Part shown: positions 42,451 to 51,348 of the stretch, one piece after another
Layout: each line of letters starts with the position of its first letter
Position numbering within the stretch: position 1 is the stretch's first letter
Assembly: GCF_004348985.1 (NCBI RefSeq)
Contig: NZ_SMKW01000015.1
Coordinates: forward strand, 62,001 to 126,000
DNA length: 64,000 nt
Direction of reading: 5' to 3'
From: Saccharopolyspora elongata
GTDB lineage: Bacteria > Actinomycetota > Actinomycetes > Mycobacteriales > Pseudonocardiaceae
The notes under the pieces: generated by a model
Database searches by the model: none
Told to the model about the DNA's origin: nothing
The model's input: only the letters and a program-made list of their open reading frames with translations
Position numbers and translations under genes: made by a program

Positions 42451-45400
42451 TCAGGTCAGGCGGGCGCGAGCGGCGGCGATCCAGTGCGGCGCCCCGGCTT
42501 GCCGCGCGACGGCCGCCGCTTGCCGGTAGTGGTTCCCGGCCGCTTCGCGCCGGTCCAGCGCGGCGGCGAGGTCGCCCAGGTACTGCGCGACGGGGCCGAG
42601 CACGAGCAGGCCGCTGCCCGCACCTGCGAGTTCGCCCGCGGCGGGCTGCAGCAGCTCGTAGACCCGCGCCATCATCGGCCGGTCCGCGAGCCCGATGGCC
42701 AGCACGGCTTCCAGGCACAGGCGTGCCTCGTAGAGCAGATCACGGGGCGAGTCTGGCAGCGCCCGCGCCGCGTCCCGGGCCTGCTCGCGGTGACCGGCGG
42801 CGAGCAGGCCCAGCGGGCGCACCCAGTCCTCGTACGGGCCCCAGTCCGCATTCCAGTCCACTTCGGACAGATCCGGCAGGCGCAGGCCCAGCAGGGCGAG
42901 CGGGAGGGCGCCCTGCTCCACACCCCGCATCCCGGTGCCCCGCAACCGGATCGTGGCCGCGCGGTAAGCGGCCTCCGCCCCCGCCGATTCGCCGGAAACC
43001 GCCAGCCGCAGCGCGGCGTACCACTCGGTGAATACACCCACCAGGGGAATCTCGTGGCGCTGGGCCAGCCGGTCGGCTGCCGCCGCGTGCTCGTCGGCGG
43101 CGGCGAACTCGGCCAGCGCGCAGTGGGCCTGGATCAGGATCAGGCGGCCGAGCACCTCGAAGGTCACCAGGCCGTGGCGTTCCGCCAGCTCGACCAGCTC
43201 CGCGCCGATGCGGGCGCGCTGCGGGGCGAGCCCGGCGCGCTGGAAGCACTGCATGAACCGGCCGTTGAGGGCGAACGCGATCAACGCCGGATCGTCCAGC
43301 TCGCGGGCGATCGCCTCGGCCTCGGCGGCGGCCTCGTGCCCGCGTTGCGCCCGCGTGCCGCGCAGTTCCAGCGCGAGTGTACTGAGCAGCTGGCTGCGTG
43401 CTTCGGCCCGGCCGTCCGGCAGGGCCGCCAGGGTGCGCTCGGTGGCCTCGATGACTTGCCGCGCAACGTCCTCGTCATCGTTGCGGGTCCAGATCGCGGG
43501 CACGTCGAACGCGCCGATCACCCGCGCCGTCAGATCGGGATCGCCGAGCTCGTCGGCCGCGGCGATCGCTTCGGCGCGGTGCCGCCGGGCCTCGTCGAGC
43601 CCGCCCGCGACCGCGAGGGCTCGCACCAGGCCCGTGATCAGCCCGAGCCGGGCGCGCGCGTCGCCGCTCCCGGAATGGTCGTGGGCCGCGATCGCTTGCC
43701 GCCACAGCCGCGCCGCCTCGTGCGGGGCGAACCGCCGCTCGGCCGCCTCGGCCGCCGCCTTGGCGTAGCGGGCGGCCCGGCCCGCCGTCCGGCGGTCGTC
43801 GGCGTGGAAGTAGTGGTGCGCCAGGGATTCCACCTCGCCGGGCCGCAGCTGCTCGATCGTCTCCGCGATGGCGGCGTGCCAGCGGGCCCGGCGCAGGCGC
43901 GGCGCTTCCTCGTAGAGCGTGTCGCGGATCAGCTCGTGGGTGAACCGCAGCCGGTTCGGGCCCGGTTCGGCCACGAATCCCATGAGCAGCGCCGATTCGA
44001 CCACGTCGAGCACCAGGTCCTCGTCGCCGGCCAGCGGGACGAGCAGATCGAGATCGACGTCGCGGCCGACGACCGCGGCCTGGCGCAGGACCGTGCGCGC
44101 CGGCTGCGGCAGCCCGGCCAGGCGACGGCGGATGACGTCCCGCACGCCCGCCGGAACCCCGGAGAGCGCCTTGCTCCCCTCCGCGTCGAACAGCCGCGTG
44201 AGCTCCCGGACGAAGAACGGGTTGCCGCCGCTGCGCCGGTGGATCGCGCGGGTGGTCGCGGCATCCAGTTCCCGGCCGGTGACCGCGCGGGCGAGCTCGT
44301 CCACTTCGGTTTCCGCCAGGCCGCCCAGGTAGACCCGGGTCGGTTCGGCCGGGGCGAAGCGGCCGAGCGCGTCGGTGAGCGCTGCGGAGATCTCGGTGCT
44401 GCGGTAGGTCGCCACGACCAGCACCCGCCGGTCGACGGGCGTCGTCGCCAGGAATGCCAGCAGGGAAAGGGTTTCCTCGCCGGCCCGGTGCAGGTCGTCG
44501 AAGACCAGCAGCACGGGTGCGCGCTCGGCGACGGCGGACAGGTAGGAGGCGGCCGCCCGGTGCATCCGGAACCGCGCCGCAGCAGGGTCTTCGCCCGCCG
44601 CCGGTGGCACGGGCGGCGGATGCCCCGCGGCCGCGAGGGCGGTGGTGATCTCCGTCCAGGGCCACCCGGCGGGTGCGCCGTCCTGCTCCGGGCTGCGCCC
44701 CCAGGCGGTGATCCAGCCGGCTGCCGCGAGCTCGTCGGTCAGGGCTTCGGCGAGCGCGGTCTTGCCTGCCCCGGCTTCGCCGGAGATCAGCGCCAGCCCC
44801 AGGCGGCCGCGTGCGCCGGCGGCCGCGAGCTGCGCGAGCTCGGCCGCGCGGCCGACGATCGGCGGCTCGACCGGCTGGTCGGCGCTGGCCGGTGCCTCGG
44901 CCGGGACGGGCGCCGCGGACAGGTGCGGCGCCTGGCTGAGGATGTCCGCCTCCAGCCGTTGCAGGTCCCGGCCGGGATCCACGCCCAGCTCGGTCGCCAG
45001 GACCTTCCGCGCCTCGCGGAGCACGCCCAGGGCGTCGCCTTGCCGACCGCTGCGGTAGAGCGCGAGCGCCAGCAGCTGCCAGGCCGTCTCGCGCCAGGGG
45101 TGTTCGGCGACCTGGCCTTCCAGATCGGGCACCGCCTCGGCGGCCCGCCCCAGCGCCAAGGCCGCCTGCGCCCGCCGCTCCACGGCCAGCAGCCGCAGCT
45201 CGTCGAGCCTCGAGATCTCGTGACGCGCCCAGGCCCGGTCGTCGAACTCAGCGAGCGCGGGCCCCCGCCACAGCGCCAGGACCTCGTCCAAAGTGGACAG
45301 CGCAGTATCGGCCCGCCCCGCCGCGAGCATGGACGCGGAGTCGCCCACCGCCGCCTCGAACCGCTGGGCGTCCACCGATCCGGATGCCGCGCGCAGCGCA

Positions 45401-45711
45401 TAGCCCGGCGCCGCGGTCACCAGCAGCCGGGCGGGCGAGCGGGGCGGCCGGTCCGGTTCGAGAGCTCGGCGCAAGCTGGAGACGACGGTCCGGACGGTGC
45501 CGACCGCGCTCTCCGGCGGGTCGTCCCACAGGTCGTCGATGAGCCGGGTGAGAGGCACGACCCGGCCCCTGGCGATCAGCAGCCGGGCCAGCACGGCGCG
45601 GTGCAGCGGTCCCTTGAGGTCGACCGGGCCGCTCGCACCGACCGCTTCCAGCGGACCGAGCACACCGAAGGTCACCCTCGACGCACTCACCTGCACAGAC
45701 ACGCCACGCAC
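42451..45711 (-). CDS. SARP/AfsR-type regulator with BTAD and AAA ATPase domains
   Basis: This 1086-residue regulator has an N-terminal OmpR-like winged helix (about 12-98, ending GYALRA), a bacterial transcriptional activation domain (about 105-255: RFEAAVGDSASML..., RETAWQLLALALYRSGRQGDALGVLREARKVLATELGVDPG), an ATPase domain with Walker A GEAGAGKTA (about 312) and Walker B VLLVFDDLHRAG, and a long TPR-like C-terminal half. No LuxR HTH is at the C-terminus. Such proteins activate secondary metabolism or enzyme genes. There is no clear ribosome binding site; TATACA eight bases before the GTG suggests a leaderless transcript. It may act on the divergent hydrolase gene. Confidence 0.9.
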   Translation of the reverse strand: MRGVSVQVSASRVTFGVLGPLEAVGASGPVDLKGPLHRAVLARLLIARGRVVPLTRLIDDLWDDPPESAVGTVRTVVSSLRRALEPDRPPRSPARLLVTAAPGYALRAASGSVDAQRFEAAVGDSASMLAAGRADTALSTLDEVLALWRGPALAEFDDRAWARHEISRLDELRLLAVERRAQAALALGRAAEAVPDLEGQVAEHPWRETAWQLLALALYRSGRQGDALGVLREARKVLATELGVDPGRDLQRLEADILSQAPHLSAAPVPAEAPASADQPVEPPIVGRAAELAQLAAAGARGRLGLALISGEAGAGKTALAEALTDELAAAGWITAWGRSPEQDGAPAGWPWTEITTALAAAGHPPPVPPAAGEDPAAARFRMHRAAASYLSAVAERAPVLLVFDDLHRAGEETLSLLAFLATTPVDRRVLVVATYRSTEISAALTDALGRFAPAEPTRVYLGGLAETEVDELARAVTGRELDAATTRAIHRRSGGNPFFVRELTRLFDAEGSKALSGVPAGVRDVIRRRLAGLPQPARTVLRQAAVVGRDVDLDLLVPLAGDEDLVLDVVESALLMGFVAEPGPNRLRFTHELIRDTLYEEAPRLRRARWHAAIAETIEQLRPGEVESLAHHYFHADDRRTAGRAARYAKAAAEAAERRFAPHEAARLWRQAIAAHDHSGSGDARARLGLITGLVRALAVAGGLDEARRHRAEAIAAADELGDPDLTARVIGAFDVPAIWTRNDDEDVARQVIEATERTLAALPDGRAEARSQLLSTLALELRGTRAQRGHEAAAEAEAIARELDDPALIAFALNGRFMQCFQRAGLAPQRARIGAELVELAERHGLVTFEVLGRLILIQAHCALAEFAAADEHAAAADRLAQRHEIPLVGVFTEWYAALRLAVSGESAGAEAAYRAATIRLRGTGMRGVEQGALPLALLGLRLPDLSEVDWNADWGPYEDWVRPLGLLAAGHREQARDAARALPDSPRDLLYEARLCLEAVLAIGLADRPMMARVYELLQPAAGELAGAGSGLLVLGPVAQYLGDLAAALDRREAAGNHYRQAAAVARQAGAPHWIAAARARLT

Positions 45712-45815
45712 TGTATAAGCCGCCGCGCGAACCCGGGCGCTGAGCCGCCGTTGACCGGTTGTTGATCGGCCGCGCGCAGGCTCGACGGGTCAACGCGATA
45801 CGAGGAAGGCCCACC

Positions 45816-46694
45816 ATGGCACCGACGATCACCGGATTCGACTACCAGCGCGTCACCGTCGCCGACGGCGTGACGCTCAACGCGGCCGTGGGCGGCTCGG
45901 GCAGCCCGATCGTGCTGCTGCACGGCTTCCCGCAGACCCACCTGATGTGGCGGCACGTCGCCGCCGACCTCGCCGCCGACCACACCGTCATCTGCCCCGA
46001 CCTGCGCGGATACGGCGACAGCGACAAGCCCGCCGACACCGCCGGCCGGACCTACTCCAAGCGCACCATGGCCGCCGACGTCGTCGCCCTCGCCCGTGCC
46101 TTCGGCCACGAGCGCTTCGCGCTGGCCGGGCACGACCGAGGAGCCCTGGTCGCCATCCGCGCCGGCCTCGACCACCCCGAGACGATCACCCACCTCGCCT
46201 CGCTCGACGTCCTGCCGACGCTGGACATGTGGAACGTCATGCACGGCACCTCGGCCGCGGTGGGCTTCCACCTCTACCTGATGGCCCAGCCGCCCGGCCT
46301 GCCGGAACAGATGATCAGCGCCAGCGCCGACGCGTTCTTCGGCCACTTCCTCGACATCTGGGCCCAGGACCCCGGCGCCATCCCCGCCGACGTCCGCGCC
46401 GCCTACCTGACGGCCTCTCGCGAAGCGGTCACCTCGATCGTCGCCGACTACCGCGCTTCGGCTCACGTCGACGTCGAGCACGACGAGGCCGACCGGAAGT
46501 CGGGGAACCGGCTGCGGATGCCGGTGACCGTCCTGCAGCAAGACTGGGGCGCCGTGCTCGGCTTCGACGCCGCCGCCCTCTGGCGCGAATGGGCGCCCGA
46601 CCTCCGCCACGTCCCGGTCTCCTGCGGCCACTTCATGGCCGAAGAAGCCCCGGCGGAGGTCACCAAGGCCCTGCGCGAACTCCTCACCCGTTGA
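45816..46694 (+). CDS. Alpha/beta hydrolase, haloacetate dehalogenase/epoxide hydrolase type
   Basis: A 292-residue alpha/beta hydrolase. The oxyanion loop is HGFPQTH, PDLRGYGDSDKP follows, the nucleophile is the Asp of AGHDRGALV (about residue 110), and the catalytic His is in CGHFMAEE near the end. An Asp nucleophile means dehalogenase or epoxide hydrolase chemistry rather than esterase. The start MAPTITGFDYQRV follows GAGGAAGG. It is divergent from the SARP regulator and convergent with an HxlR gene. Confidence 0.88.
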   Translation: MAPTITGFDYQRVTVADGVTLNAAVGGSGSPIVLLHGFPQTHLMWRHVAADLAADHTVICPDLRGYGDSDKPADTAGRTYSKRTMAADVVALARAFGHERFALAGHDRGALVAIRAGLDHPETITHLASLDVLPTLDMWNVMHGTSAAVGFHLYLMAQPPGLPEQMISASADAFFGHFLDIWAQDPGAIPADVRAAYLTASREAVTSIVADYRASAHVDVEHDEADRKSGNRLRMPVTVLQQDWGAVLGFDAAALWREWAPDLRHVPVSCGHFMAEEAPAEVTKALRELLTR

Positions 46695-46712
46695 AGTCGC
46701 CCGGCGACTGGG

Positions 46713-47105
46713 TCAGGCGTGCTGCTGCGCGTCGAAGCGGTGGCGGGACGCCTCGATCTCGTCGAGGTGCATGCGGCTCCACGCGCACATGCCGTTGACC
46801 GTGTCGCGGAGCGACCGGCCCGCATCGGTGAGGCGGTACTCGACGCGCGGCGGCACGGTGGGGTGCACCGTGCGGTGCACCACGCCGTCGCGTTCGAGCC
46901 TTCGCAGGGTCTGGGTGAGCATCTTGTGGCTGATGCCCTCCACCTCGTCCCGCAGTTCGCTGAAGCGGAGGGTGCGGTCCCGCAGGACCTCGATGATCAG
47001 GAGCGACCACTTGCTGGCCACGCCCGTGAAGATCTCGCGGGCGAGGGAGTCGGCACGCACCGCATCAGCGTCCTCGGGCGCCCGCCCGGCCTGCTCCGAA
47101 CCCAC
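46713..47105 (-). CDS. HxlR family transcriptional regulator
   Basis: A 130-residue winged-helix protein: ASKWSLLIIEVLRDRTLRFSELRDEVEGISHKMLTQTLRRLERDGVVHRTVHPTVPPRVEYRLTDAGRSL is the full HxlR domain. The conserved N-terminal cysteine used for aldehyde or redox sensing in HypR/HxlR proteins is absent (REIFTGV instead), so sensing must differ. It faces the hydrolase gene with an 18-base gap. Confidence 0.9.
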   Translation of the reverse strand: MGSEQAGRAPEDADAVRADSLAREIFTGVASKWSLLIIEVLRDRTLRFSELRDEVEGISHKMLTQTLRRLERDGVVHRTVHPTVPPRVEYRLTDAGRSLRDTVNGMCAWSRMHLDEIEASRHRFDAQQHA

Positions 47106-47194
47106 GAAGTTCCCCCTTCGCCCGGAAACGCGTTCCTACTCCACGAAGCGTACTCACCTTCAGTGCCTCGGTTACCGGAAGAGACCAGTACCTC

Positions 47195-47244
47195 GGTCGT
47201 GAGCATTTTGGAGCGCCATAGCGACCCAAACCACTCACGAGCCG
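47195..47244. repeat. Hairpin repeat, family member B
   Basis: GGTCGTGAG (47195-47203) pairs with CTCACGAGCC (47234-47243) with one offset, then TTTTGG with CCAAA and GCGC with GCG, around a CATA loop. It is related to the hairpin at 2939 and to the interrupted one at 12563. Confidence 0.7.
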
Positions 47245-47481
47245 AGCTGCACGCGGCGATCCTGGACGAGGTCCTGGGCAGCATCGATCCGCCCGTCCGG
47301 CGGCGACTGGCGCGAGCGCCTGGAGCAGCTGTTCACCGCCTACACCGCGATGCTCTTCGAGAACCCCGTCGGCGAAGGGACGCGGCTCCTCGACAACCAC
47401 GGTGCCGTCCACCTGCACATGCCCGACGACGGCGCCGACCCGGTCGGGGGCCTGCTCGCCCAGTTCGCCCCGCAGCGCTAG
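47244..47481 (+). pseudogene. Remnant of a TetR-family regulator, frameshifted
   Basis: Reading ELHAAILDEVLGSIDPP in one frame and then, after a one-base shift near 47295, GDWRERLEQLFTAYTAMLFENP in another, recovers the C-terminal ligand-domain pattern of actinomycete TetR proteins. The tail then runs to a TAG at 47479. The N-terminal DNA-binding half is missing and the hairpin at 47195 occupies its place. Assignment rests on pattern recognition only. Confidence 0.45.
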
Positions 47482-47482
47482 G

Positions 47483-49270
47483 TCACCGGCCGTCGAAGTA
47501 CACCTCCAGCTCGGCGATCGACGTGAACGTCGCCGTGCCGCCGGGGATTCCGGTGATCCGGACGCCGTCCCCGGCGATCGGGTCGAACGCGAGCACGTAG
47601 GTCTTGTTCGGGCCCGCGGTGCTGTCGTAGGGGTACGCGGGAGCGGTCGTCAGGCCGCTGACGCCCACCCAGTTCGCGCCCTGGCGGACCTGCACGGTCA
47701 GGTCGCGGGCGAACCAGCCGCCATCCGAGAACATGCTGCCGGTCGTGTAGACGACGCGGTCGATCCAGTACTCGTCCTGCCAGACGTACCCCCAGAAGTC
47801 GGCCTGCTTGCGGGCGCCGTCGAAGCTGTCCTCGCTCTCCCCCCGGACGCCGTTGTTGAGGTAGTCGCCGTGGCCGTAGTGGGCCGACTTCTCGATGGGG
47901 AACGGCCTCCTCCCGGGAGCGGCGAGGTTGTCCGCCGGGTCGGGCGGGTTCTGCCCCGGATCGCCGGGCCTGCGCGGGGAAACGTGGAACCGGCGCAGCG
48001 AGAACTCGTAGTTGGGCAGCCCGCACGCCACGTTCAGGAACCAGTTGGACTGCAACCACATCCGCGTCCCGTCCGCCGAGACGAACTTGGCCGGGATGGT
48101 GGGCGCGTAGCCGCCGTTCTTCGGCCCGGCGCAGGCCGGCTTCGGTTCGCCGGTCTCCGGCGTCGGCACGTCGTGGCCGCCCGGCACGGGGAGCAGCCGG
48201 GCGCGGCCGGGGCGGCCGAACCAGGGCTGGGCGCCGAAGTCCTTCGACATGAACAGCCGCCAAGGCCCCCACGGCGCCGGTGCCTCGTAGAACTCGAAGG
48301 TGTACTCGGTCCACGAGGTGTAGATGAACCGGCGCAGCGGGGCGTTGTAGAGGACGCCGCCCTGGGAGACCACGGTCAGATCGCGGCGGCCTTCGCCGTG
48401 CAGGTCGGCGTACAGCCGCCGTTCGTCGGTGAGCACCGGCGCCTTCTCGCCGATGCTTGCGCTCCACTGTGGACTGCCGTCGCTCCCCGCCCCGGCGTAG
48501 AACCGCCAGGTGTCCCGCTGCTGGATCGAGTTCCGGGGAACCCGGGCCAGGTACAGGCTCGTCGGCGAAGTCACCTCGTTGCTGTAGGAATCGCGCCAGT
48601 TGCCGTCCAGGCCGTAGGCGTACACGTACCCGGCGTTCTCCGGGCCTAGCGACCGGGCGTGCTCCTGGCTGCGGCCGAAGTCGAGGAACATCACGGTGGT
48701 GAAGACGTGGCCGGTGAACATCGGTTCGGACGACTGCTGCCAGGTGAGCCCGTAGTCCTCCGACTTGACGACGGTGGCGTCCACGGCGTCGTCGAACGCG
48801 GTGGACGCGGGCGCGAAGCGCAGGTCCTGCACCGCCAGGTACAGCTCGTCCCGGCCGTCGCCGTTGCCGTCGACGGCGACGATGCCGGTGGGTTTCGCGT
48901 TGTACAGCTTGGGATCGGCGTGGGGCTTGGCGACCGCGTCGCCGGCGGCCAGCCGTTCGCCGCGCAGGCCGGTCTCGGGCGTTCCGGCGATCCGGTTCAC
49001 CACGATGGCCGCCATCGGATCGTCGCCGAAGCCCTGGCCGTCTCCGTTGGCCGTGTAGACGTAATCGTCGTCCGCCCAGCAGGTCGGCCACAGGTCACCG
49101 GTGCTGTCGGTGGTGACGGTGGCGGCGTACTCGCTGAACGCGGTCGCGAAGAACGTGCTGGCCGGATCGGCGACGGTCAGGCCTTGCGCCTCGCCCGCGC
49201 GCGGCACGCCGCCGAGGAGCACCGCGCCCGCACCCGCGAGCGAGAGCTTGACGAACTCGCGCCGGTCCAC
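47483..49270 (-). CDS. Tat-exported protein of unknown function
   Basis: A 595-residue protein with a Tat signal (MDRREFVKLSLAGAGAVLLGGVPRAGEA). The mature part reads like a secreted carbohydrate-interacting protein: a beta-propeller-like section (VVKSEDYGLTWQQSSEP, DGNWRDSYSNEVTSPTSLYLARVPR, VLYNAPLRRFIYTSWTEYTFEFYEAPAPWGPW, GTRMWLQSNWFLN), resembling DUF4185-type or GH43/62-like propellers, and a C-terminal jelly-roll like F5/8-type discoidin (QADFWGYVWQDEYWIDRVVYTTGSMFSDGGWFARDLTVQVRQGANWVGV...AELEVYFDG). No catalytic residues can be assigned. The GTG start follows GGAGGG. It is one base from the MFS remnant upstream. Confidence 0.75.
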   Translation of the reverse strand: MDRREFVKLSLAGAGAVLLGGVPRAGEAQGLTVADPASTFFATAFSEYAATVTTDSTGDLWPTCWADDDYVYTANGDGQGFGDDPMAAIVVNRIAGTPETGLRGERLAAGDAVAKPHADPKLYNAKPTGIVAVDGNGDGRDELYLAVQDLRFAPASTAFDDAVDATVVKSEDYGLTWQQSSEPMFTGHVFTTVMFLDFGRSQEHARSLGPENAGYVYAYGLDGNWRDSYSNEVTSPTSLYLARVPRNSIQQRDTWRFYAGAGSDGSPQWSASIGEKAPVLTDERRLYADLHGEGRRDLTVVSQGGVLYNAPLRRFIYTSWTEYTFEFYEAPAPWGPWRLFMSKDFGAQPWFGRPGRARLLPVPGGHDVPTPETGEPKPACAGPKNGGYAPTIPAKFVSADGTRMWLQSNWFLNVACGLPNYEFSLRRFHVSPRRPGDPGQNPPDPADNLAAPGRRPFPIEKSAHYGHGDYLNNGVRGESEDSFDGARKQADFWGYVWQDEYWIDRVVYTTGSMFSDGGWFARDLTVQVRQGANWVGVSGLTTAPAYPYDSTAGPNKTYVLAFDPIAGDGVRITGIPGGTATFTSIAELEVYFDGR

Positions 49271-49271
49271 G

Positions 49272-49655
49272 TCATCCCTCCGGCCGGAAGCGGGCGCCTC
49301 GCCGGAAGGCCCGCTCCAGCGATTCCAGGCTCCGCTGCTTGGTCTCCGGCACGCACCACCAGACGATCACGCCCGCGGCGGCGTAGCCGGTGAACACGAC
49401 CCCGGCGGCGAGCAGGACGCGCTGCCGCCCGAGCCGGTCGGCCGCCGGCCCGCTGCCCAAGGCCCCCACCATCGCCCCGACGGCGGTCGAGCTGACGACG
49501 GCGCCCTTGAGCAGCGGGGTGAGCGGCAGCTCGTGTGGGATGAACAGGATGGCGGCCGAGATGATCCCGTTGTCGTAACCGAAGAGGATCGCCGCCGGCG
49601 ACCCCAGCGCGTAAACGCGCCGGGTGACCTGGGACTTCGAGGACGGCGCTGCCAT
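49272..49655 (-). pseudogene. Sugar porter (MFS) with large internal deletion
   Basis: The first about 100 residues are a normal sugar porter N-terminus (ALGSPAAILFGYDNGIISAAILFIP, GAVVSSTAVGAMVGALGSGPAADRLGRQRVLLAAGVVFTGYAA). The sequence then jumps in frame to the very C-terminal signature CVPETKQRSLESLERAFR. About 300 residues carrying helices 4-12 are missing. The ATG at 49655 follows GGAGG, so a 127-residue product could be made, but it cannot transport. It lies directly upstream of the Tat-exported protein, suggesting a former sugar-use operon. Confidence 0.8.
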
Positions 49656-49853
49656 CGACCACCTCCACGCGGCAACGGGCACCGGGGAGGGACGAGCAAG
49701 TGAGCTCCGATCGCGCCGCCCCCTCGACGCGCCCATCACACCCCTGGTACCCCGCCCGCGGGACCGCAATACCTTCGACGCGCCGGTTCCAGCTGCGCGG
49801 AGCATCCCGCAACCCACCGTCCTGGCGTCGGTCACCAGCTGATTGCGCAGGTC

Positions 49854-50000
49854 TCAGGCGAGGAAGTCCGCGACGTTCTTCACCACGGCGGCGTAGGCGC
49901 CGTCGACGTCCTGGAACTCCGGGCAGAGGCTGGTCACGTCTCCGTCGAGCAGGTAGGCCACATCAGCCCAACCTCCTGCCCAGACGACGACTTCGATCAT
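49854..50000 (-). CDS. Possible small protein or gene fragment
   Basis: A 48-residue frame, MIEVVVWAGGWADVAYLLDGD and on to VKNVADFLA, has a plausible alternating beta-strand pattern like the last strands and helix of small actinomycete immunity-type proteins. There is no clear ribosome binding site, so it may be the tail of a lost gene. Confidence 0.3.
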   Translation of the reverse strand: MIEVVVWAGGWADVAYLLDGDVTSLCPEFQDVDGAYAAVVKNVADFLA

Positions 50001-50089
50001 CGCGGCCGAGCGACGGGGGGAACCCTGTGCCGTGGCGCGCTTTCGGGCCGCCGGCGGATCGAATCCACAGTGGACATCGCCGGAACGGC

Positions 50090-50115
50090 GAACGCCCGGC
50101 CGGGGCCGGGCGTTC
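50090..50115 (-). terminator. Terminator of the minus-strand sugar operon
   Basis: GAACGCCCGGCC and GGCCGGGCGTTC form a 12-bp perfect stem with a two-base loop, beginning one base beyond the GntR stop. Confidence 0.8.
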
Positions 50116-50116
50116 G

Positions 50117-50848
50117 TCAGGCGTGCTTCTCCGGTCGTTCTTCCTGGCCGGTCGGCGGGGCCTCGCCCAGGATGTTGATCGGCCTGCGGCTGCGGACGGT
50201 CCCGAACAGCAGTGCCTGCGCCGTTGCCACCATGTGGTCCTGGATCACCGTTTGCGTCTTGACGGGGTCGCCCGATTCGATCGCCGTGACGATCTCCAGG
50301 TGGCGGTCGGCGCTCATGTTGCTCAGCGCTCGCTCCAGGCCGCGGTACATGATGCACATGCGGATCGAGCCTTCCAGCAGCTTCCACGACCGCAGCAGCG
50401 CGTCGTTCCCGGTGAGCTCGCACAGCAGCTCGTGGAAGGCCAGGTCCGCCTCGATCTGCGCCTCCAGCGAGACCTGCGCGGCCGCCGCCATGTCGTCGAC
50501 GGCGGCGCGCAGGCTCTGGCAGTGCTGTTCCCGGTAGTAGCTGGAGGCCAGCGTCTCACCGGCCACCGCCTCCAGCGCGGCCCGGACGGTGAAGGTGTTG
50601 ATGATGTCCTTCTCGTCGATCTGCCGGACCGCGACCCGGCCGCGATCGCCGTAGGAGACCAGGCCCTCCTGCTGCAGTTCGCGCAGCGCCTCGCGCAGCG
50701 TGCCGCGGCTGATGCCGAGCTGGTCGGACACCTGCACCTCGCCGAGGTGGGTGCCCGGCGGGAACGTGCCGGTGGTGATCGCCTTCCGCAGGGCGTCGAC
50801 GGCCATCTGCCGGAGGTTCCGGCCTGCCTGCGCCTGACGGCTCACCAC
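50117..50848 (-). CDS. GntR family (FadR-type) transcriptional regulator
   Basis: A 243-residue regulator with an N-terminal winged helix (AVDALRKAITTGTFPPGTHLGEVQVSDQLGISRGTLREALRELQQEGLVSY) and an all-helical FCD ligand domain with metal-binding His residues (DLAFHELLCELTGN, MSADRHLEIVTAIESGD, IQDHMVATAQAL). The GTG at 50848 follows GAGGAGG; an adjacent GTG is possible. It ends the isomerase-kinase-dehydrogenase operon and probably binds the TTRACA-N6-TGTYAA dyads between the two divergent transcripts at 54740-54830. Confidence 0.9.
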   Translation of the reverse strand: MVSRQAQAGRNLRQMAVDALRKAITTGTFPPGTHLGEVQVSDQLGISRGTLREALRELQQEGLVSYGDRGRVAVRQIDEKDIINTFTVRAALEAVAGETLASSYYREQHCQSLRAAVDDMAAAAQVSLEAQIEADLAFHELLCELTGNDALLRSWKLLEGSIRMCIMYRGLERALSNMSADRHLEIVTAIESGDPVKTQTVIQDHMVATAQALLFGTVRSRRPINILGEAPPTGQEERPEKHA

Positions 50849-50883
50849 TCGCAGCCTCCTCGGTTCCGCGCCACCGACGGCGC

Positions 50884-51348
50884 TCAGCACCGTTCGTACT
50901 CGGCAATCAACTCTACCTTCGCCGCGCTGGGCGATCGGTGGTCGAACTCGTAACCGAGCCATTCGCGCACCAGCCGGCGGGCCAGTTCGAGCCCCACCAC
51001 CCGCTGCCCGAGGGCCAGCACCTGGCAGTTGTTGGACAGCACGGACCGCTCCACCGAGTACGAGTCGTGGGCGGTGGTGGCCCGCACGCCGGGCACCTTG
51101 TTGGCCGACAACGCCATCCCGATGCCGGTGCCGCAGACGAGCACGGCCCGGTCGGCGGTGCCAGCGCGCACGGCCTCGCCCGCGGCCAGCCCGATCTCCG
51201 GGTACGGGCGGTGCACGTCGTCGGCGTCGCGATGCACGCCGAAGTCGATCACCTCGGTCACCCGGGGATCGGCGCGCAGGTCGGCGGCGAGGCGTTCCTT
51301 GTAGTCCAGTCCGGCGTCGTCGCAGCCGATCGCGATCCGGTAGGTCAT
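50884..51348 (-). CDS. RpiB/LacAB-type sugar-phosphate isomerase
   Basis: A 154-residue aldose-ketose isomerase of the RpiB family. The active-site Cys is in VLVCGTGIGMALSANKVPGVRA (about residue 72), and SNNCQVLALGQRVVG is the other family segment. Its start overlaps the kinase stop (ATGA). RpiB itself converts ribose-5-P and ribulose-5-P, but paralogues next to DhaK-type kinases isomerise erythrulose-4-phosphate to erythrose-4-phosphate (DerI of mycobacteria), which the context favours here. Confidence 0.9.
   Translation of the reverse strand: MTYRIAIGCDDAGLDYKERLAADLRADPRVTEVIDFGVHRDADDVHRPYPEIGLAAGEAVRAGTADRAVLVCGTGIGMALSANKVPGVRATTAHDSYSVERSVLSNNCQVLALGQRVVGLELARRLVREWLGYEFDHRSPSAAKVELIAEYERC

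Larger units (their letters stand above)
49656..50116. other. Intergenic region with little recognisable content
   Basis: About 460 bases. It contains one possible small gene (49854-50000), a CCACAGTGG motif near 50066 and the GntR terminator. Nothing else is supported. Confidence 0.45.

Noticed and set aside
42289-45765. A very long open frame (over 1100 codons) on the plus strand
   Set aside because: It is antisense to the SARP regulator, whose domains are clear; the plus-strand translation is Arg/Gly/Gln-rich without domains, as expected for the mirror of a high-GC gene.
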